DNA of 5,348 nt from Thermococcaceae archaeon (GTDB lineage Archaea > Methanobacteriota_B > Thermococci > Thermococcales > Thermococcaceae). The stretch spans positions 1 to 5,348 of the forward strand of contig JAMOPD010000409.1 of the NCBI GenBank assembly GCA_027064745.1. The letters run 5' to 3'. Below the pieces are notes generated by a model. It was given only the letters and a program-made list of their open reading frames with translations, searched no databases and was not told where the DNA came from. A program made the translations under genes and the position numbers. Position 1 is the first letter of the stretch; every line of letters starts with the position of its first letter. Below, piece by piece: positions 4,027 to 5,348 of this stretch.

Positions 4027-5348
4027 TCTTGATCTTACGTAAATTATTATTGGAACATCATAAAGCTTGATAGGAGAATTGGAAATAGGCTTGTAATATG
4101 ATAGGAACTCTGATCTCCAGCTTTCATTTTCATAGTATAATGTTACATAGCAGTTTTTGTTAGAGAGTTTGATAAAGTATTCTCTAAGTTTTGTGTAAGT
4201 TTCTCTATCTGGGAATACAACAACAGATACATTGTACTCCCAGGGAGATAGAGAGATTCTTTCATATAATGGAAAATCATACTCATCAAGGATATATTTT
4301 GGTTTTACGCCCTCAATCACCGAGAAATAATATGAACCCAAGATGGAGGAATATAATATATATCCCTCACCGCCCCATCTTATCTTTATTTCATCACTGG
4401 TATGTTTATTATGATAATACTTGTAGCTTCCTTCAATCAGCTCGTTATTGAGCATAGAAAATTCTGATATTTGATAAAAAGAATAAAGAGCTATAAGCAA
4501 TAATGCCAAGAATACCCTAATGTTTCTGTATCGGATTTTTTCCATGAAGCTAAGCCCTCTTCCAGCAATAATAAAAAGAAATGGAAATGAGAAATAATAG
4601 TACAAAAGATGATCCTTAATCAGAAGTTCTGGTCCCTCTGCTAAAAAAAGAACTGATGAGGATAACAAGAACAAAAGAAACTGCCATCCCTCTTTTTCTT
4701 TCAAATAATCGATAATTCCAGAGAACAGCAAAACAAAGAATGGACCAAGTATTCTTATCAAAATTTCTCCAATATCCTTAAAATCAATTGTCCAAGGTTT
4801 AATAATCTTTGAAATGACAATAAAATAATACCCTGAGGCCCCAGGAGAAGGATGTGTTATAAACTCCAGAGGATTTCCAAAAATTACCCAATTATAGACG
4901 ATCCATCCGATTATCCCAAAAAAAGCCAATGGGGTATGGGAGAGTATTCTCCAACTTCTACCCCGTTTTAATTCATTATAAACCACCAACCCTATAAGCA
5001 TGAATACCATCGGCCACGATTCGTACCTAGCCAATGTTGAAAGCATTAGAAGGAACACTGCCTTGGTTAGGGATTTTCCTGAGCCTGTTTTTATATAATC
5101 ATACACATAAAACGTGGAAAAAACTGCCAAAAACTGTCCTAGGGGTATCATATAACTGGAAGAAGCATGAATACAGGAGTAGATATTAACCCCAAATAAG
5201 AGACTTGCAATTAGTCCATATTTGCCTTGGAGTATTTTATATATCAACACCACAGTAGTTGCAACAAAAATTGAATTAAGGATACTTCCTGCTAATCCAG
5301 TCCTGTAAAGATAGTTACTGATTACTAATGGTACCAAAGTTAGATGAT
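3976..5348 (-). CDS. Polytopic membrane protein, probable GT-C/ArnT-type glycosyltransferase, N-terminus outside window
   Basis: This large integral membrane protein has about nine or ten hydrophobic segments. Counting from the TTG at 5337 as residue 1, they lie near 19-37, 42-56, 63-82, 93-118, 133-153, 192-212, 219-234, 243-264 and 274-291. A soluble region of about 160 residues follows (292-453). LARYESWPM (102-110), the HPSPGAS loop (162-168) and the overall layout recall archaeal family 39-like transferases, which use lipid-linked sugars to modify lipids or proteins at the cell surface. The acidic catalytic residue expected in the first external loop would lie upstream and cannot be seen. 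The frame stays open through 5348 (His-Leu-Thr precede the TTG), so TTG is probably not the real start and the gene is 5'-truncated by the window edge. The C-terminus overlaps the phosphoesterase gene by 51 bp in convergent orientation. The membrane nature is certain; the enzymatic role is inferred. Confidence 0.8.
   Translation of the reverse strand, partial: HLTLVPLVISNYLYRTGLAGSILNSIFVATTVVLIYKILQGKYGLIASLLFGVNIYSCIHASSSYMIPLGQFLAVFSTFYVYDYIKTGSGKSLTKAVFLLMLSTLARYESWPMVFMLIGLVVYNELKRGRSWRILSHTPLAFFGIIGWIVYNWVIFGNPLEFITHPSPGASGYYFIVISKIIKPWTIDFKDIGEILIRILGPFFVLLFSGIIDYLKEKEGWQFLLFLLSSSVLFLAEGPELLIKDHLLYYYFSFPFLFIIAGRGLSFMEKIRYRNIRVFLALLLIALYSFYQISEFSMLNNELIEGSYKYYHNKHTSDEIKIRWGGEGYILYSSILGSYYFSVIEGVKPKYILDEYDFPLYERISLSPWEYNVSVVVFPDRETYTKLREYFIKLSNKNCYVTLYYENESWRSEFLSYYKPISNSPIKLYDVPIIIYVRSRSNSFKHLTQFPKTAKI

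Noticed and set aside
4191..4451. Plus-strand 86-codon frame opposite the membrane protein
   Set aside because: It lies within a convincing minus-strand coding region and has a Cys/His/Pro/Arg-rich composition typical of antisense frames.
5335..5337. TTG as the true start of the membrane protein
   Set aside because: The frame remains open to the window edge, and the GT-C family expects an additional N-terminal membrane segment and external loop before this point.

Overview
The window looks like a piece of a hyperthermophilic archaeal chromosome, most probably order Thermococcales (Thermococcus or Pyrococcus-like). The reasons are the split two-subunit glycine decarboxylase with archaeal-type sequence, Shine-Dalgarno sites of the GGTGA/GGTGG type, archaeal BRE/TATA-like promoter stretches in short A+T-rich gaps, and an archaeal SbcD-related phosphoesterase. 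The genus is an inference; no search was possible.

Layout. Positions 1-1995 on the minus strand hold the glycine cleavage P-protein operon: gcvPA complete, then gcvPB, which runs off the left edge. Positions 1996-2227 form a divergent intergenic region. A HAD-superfamily hydrolase gene follows on the plus strand (2228-2914) and converges, with a 15-bp overlap, on a small unrecognised minus-strand gene (2900-3178). A second divergent intergenic region (3179-3345) leads to a plus-strand archaeal metallophosphoesterase (3346-4026). That gene converges, with a 51-bp overlap, on a large minus-strand polytopic membrane protein (3976 to the right edge, N-terminus missing) that resembles GT-C/ArnT-type glycosyltransferases. 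No gap exceeds 300 bases.

The most notable signal is in the two divergent intergenic regions. Each contains one copy of the same ~60-bp, G+C-rich, hairpin-forming element (2106-2164 and 3234-3295) whose ends are ATACTGTC and GACAGTAT. The copies are roughly 86% identical and lie in the same orientation. Each is flanked by its own 8-bp direct repeat: TGTTTAAC on both sides of the right copy (8/8), and GAACTCGC/GAACTCAC around the left copy (7/8). Different target sequences duplicated around the same element are the signature of transposition, so these are best read as very short MITE-like non-autonomous elements. The 8-bp duplication and the ACTGT core of the ends would fit an IS6-family transposase as the mobiliser, which is an inference.

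How the genes work together: gcvPA and gcvPB encode the two halves of one enzyme and are translationally close-coupled. The other four genes show no evident pathway link to glycine cleavage or to one another. The HAD, small hypothetical and phosphoesterase genes each appear to be single transcription units, with the mobile elements placed just upstream of the HAD and phosphoesterase promoters. The right-hand genes are visibly richer in A+T than the gcv operon.
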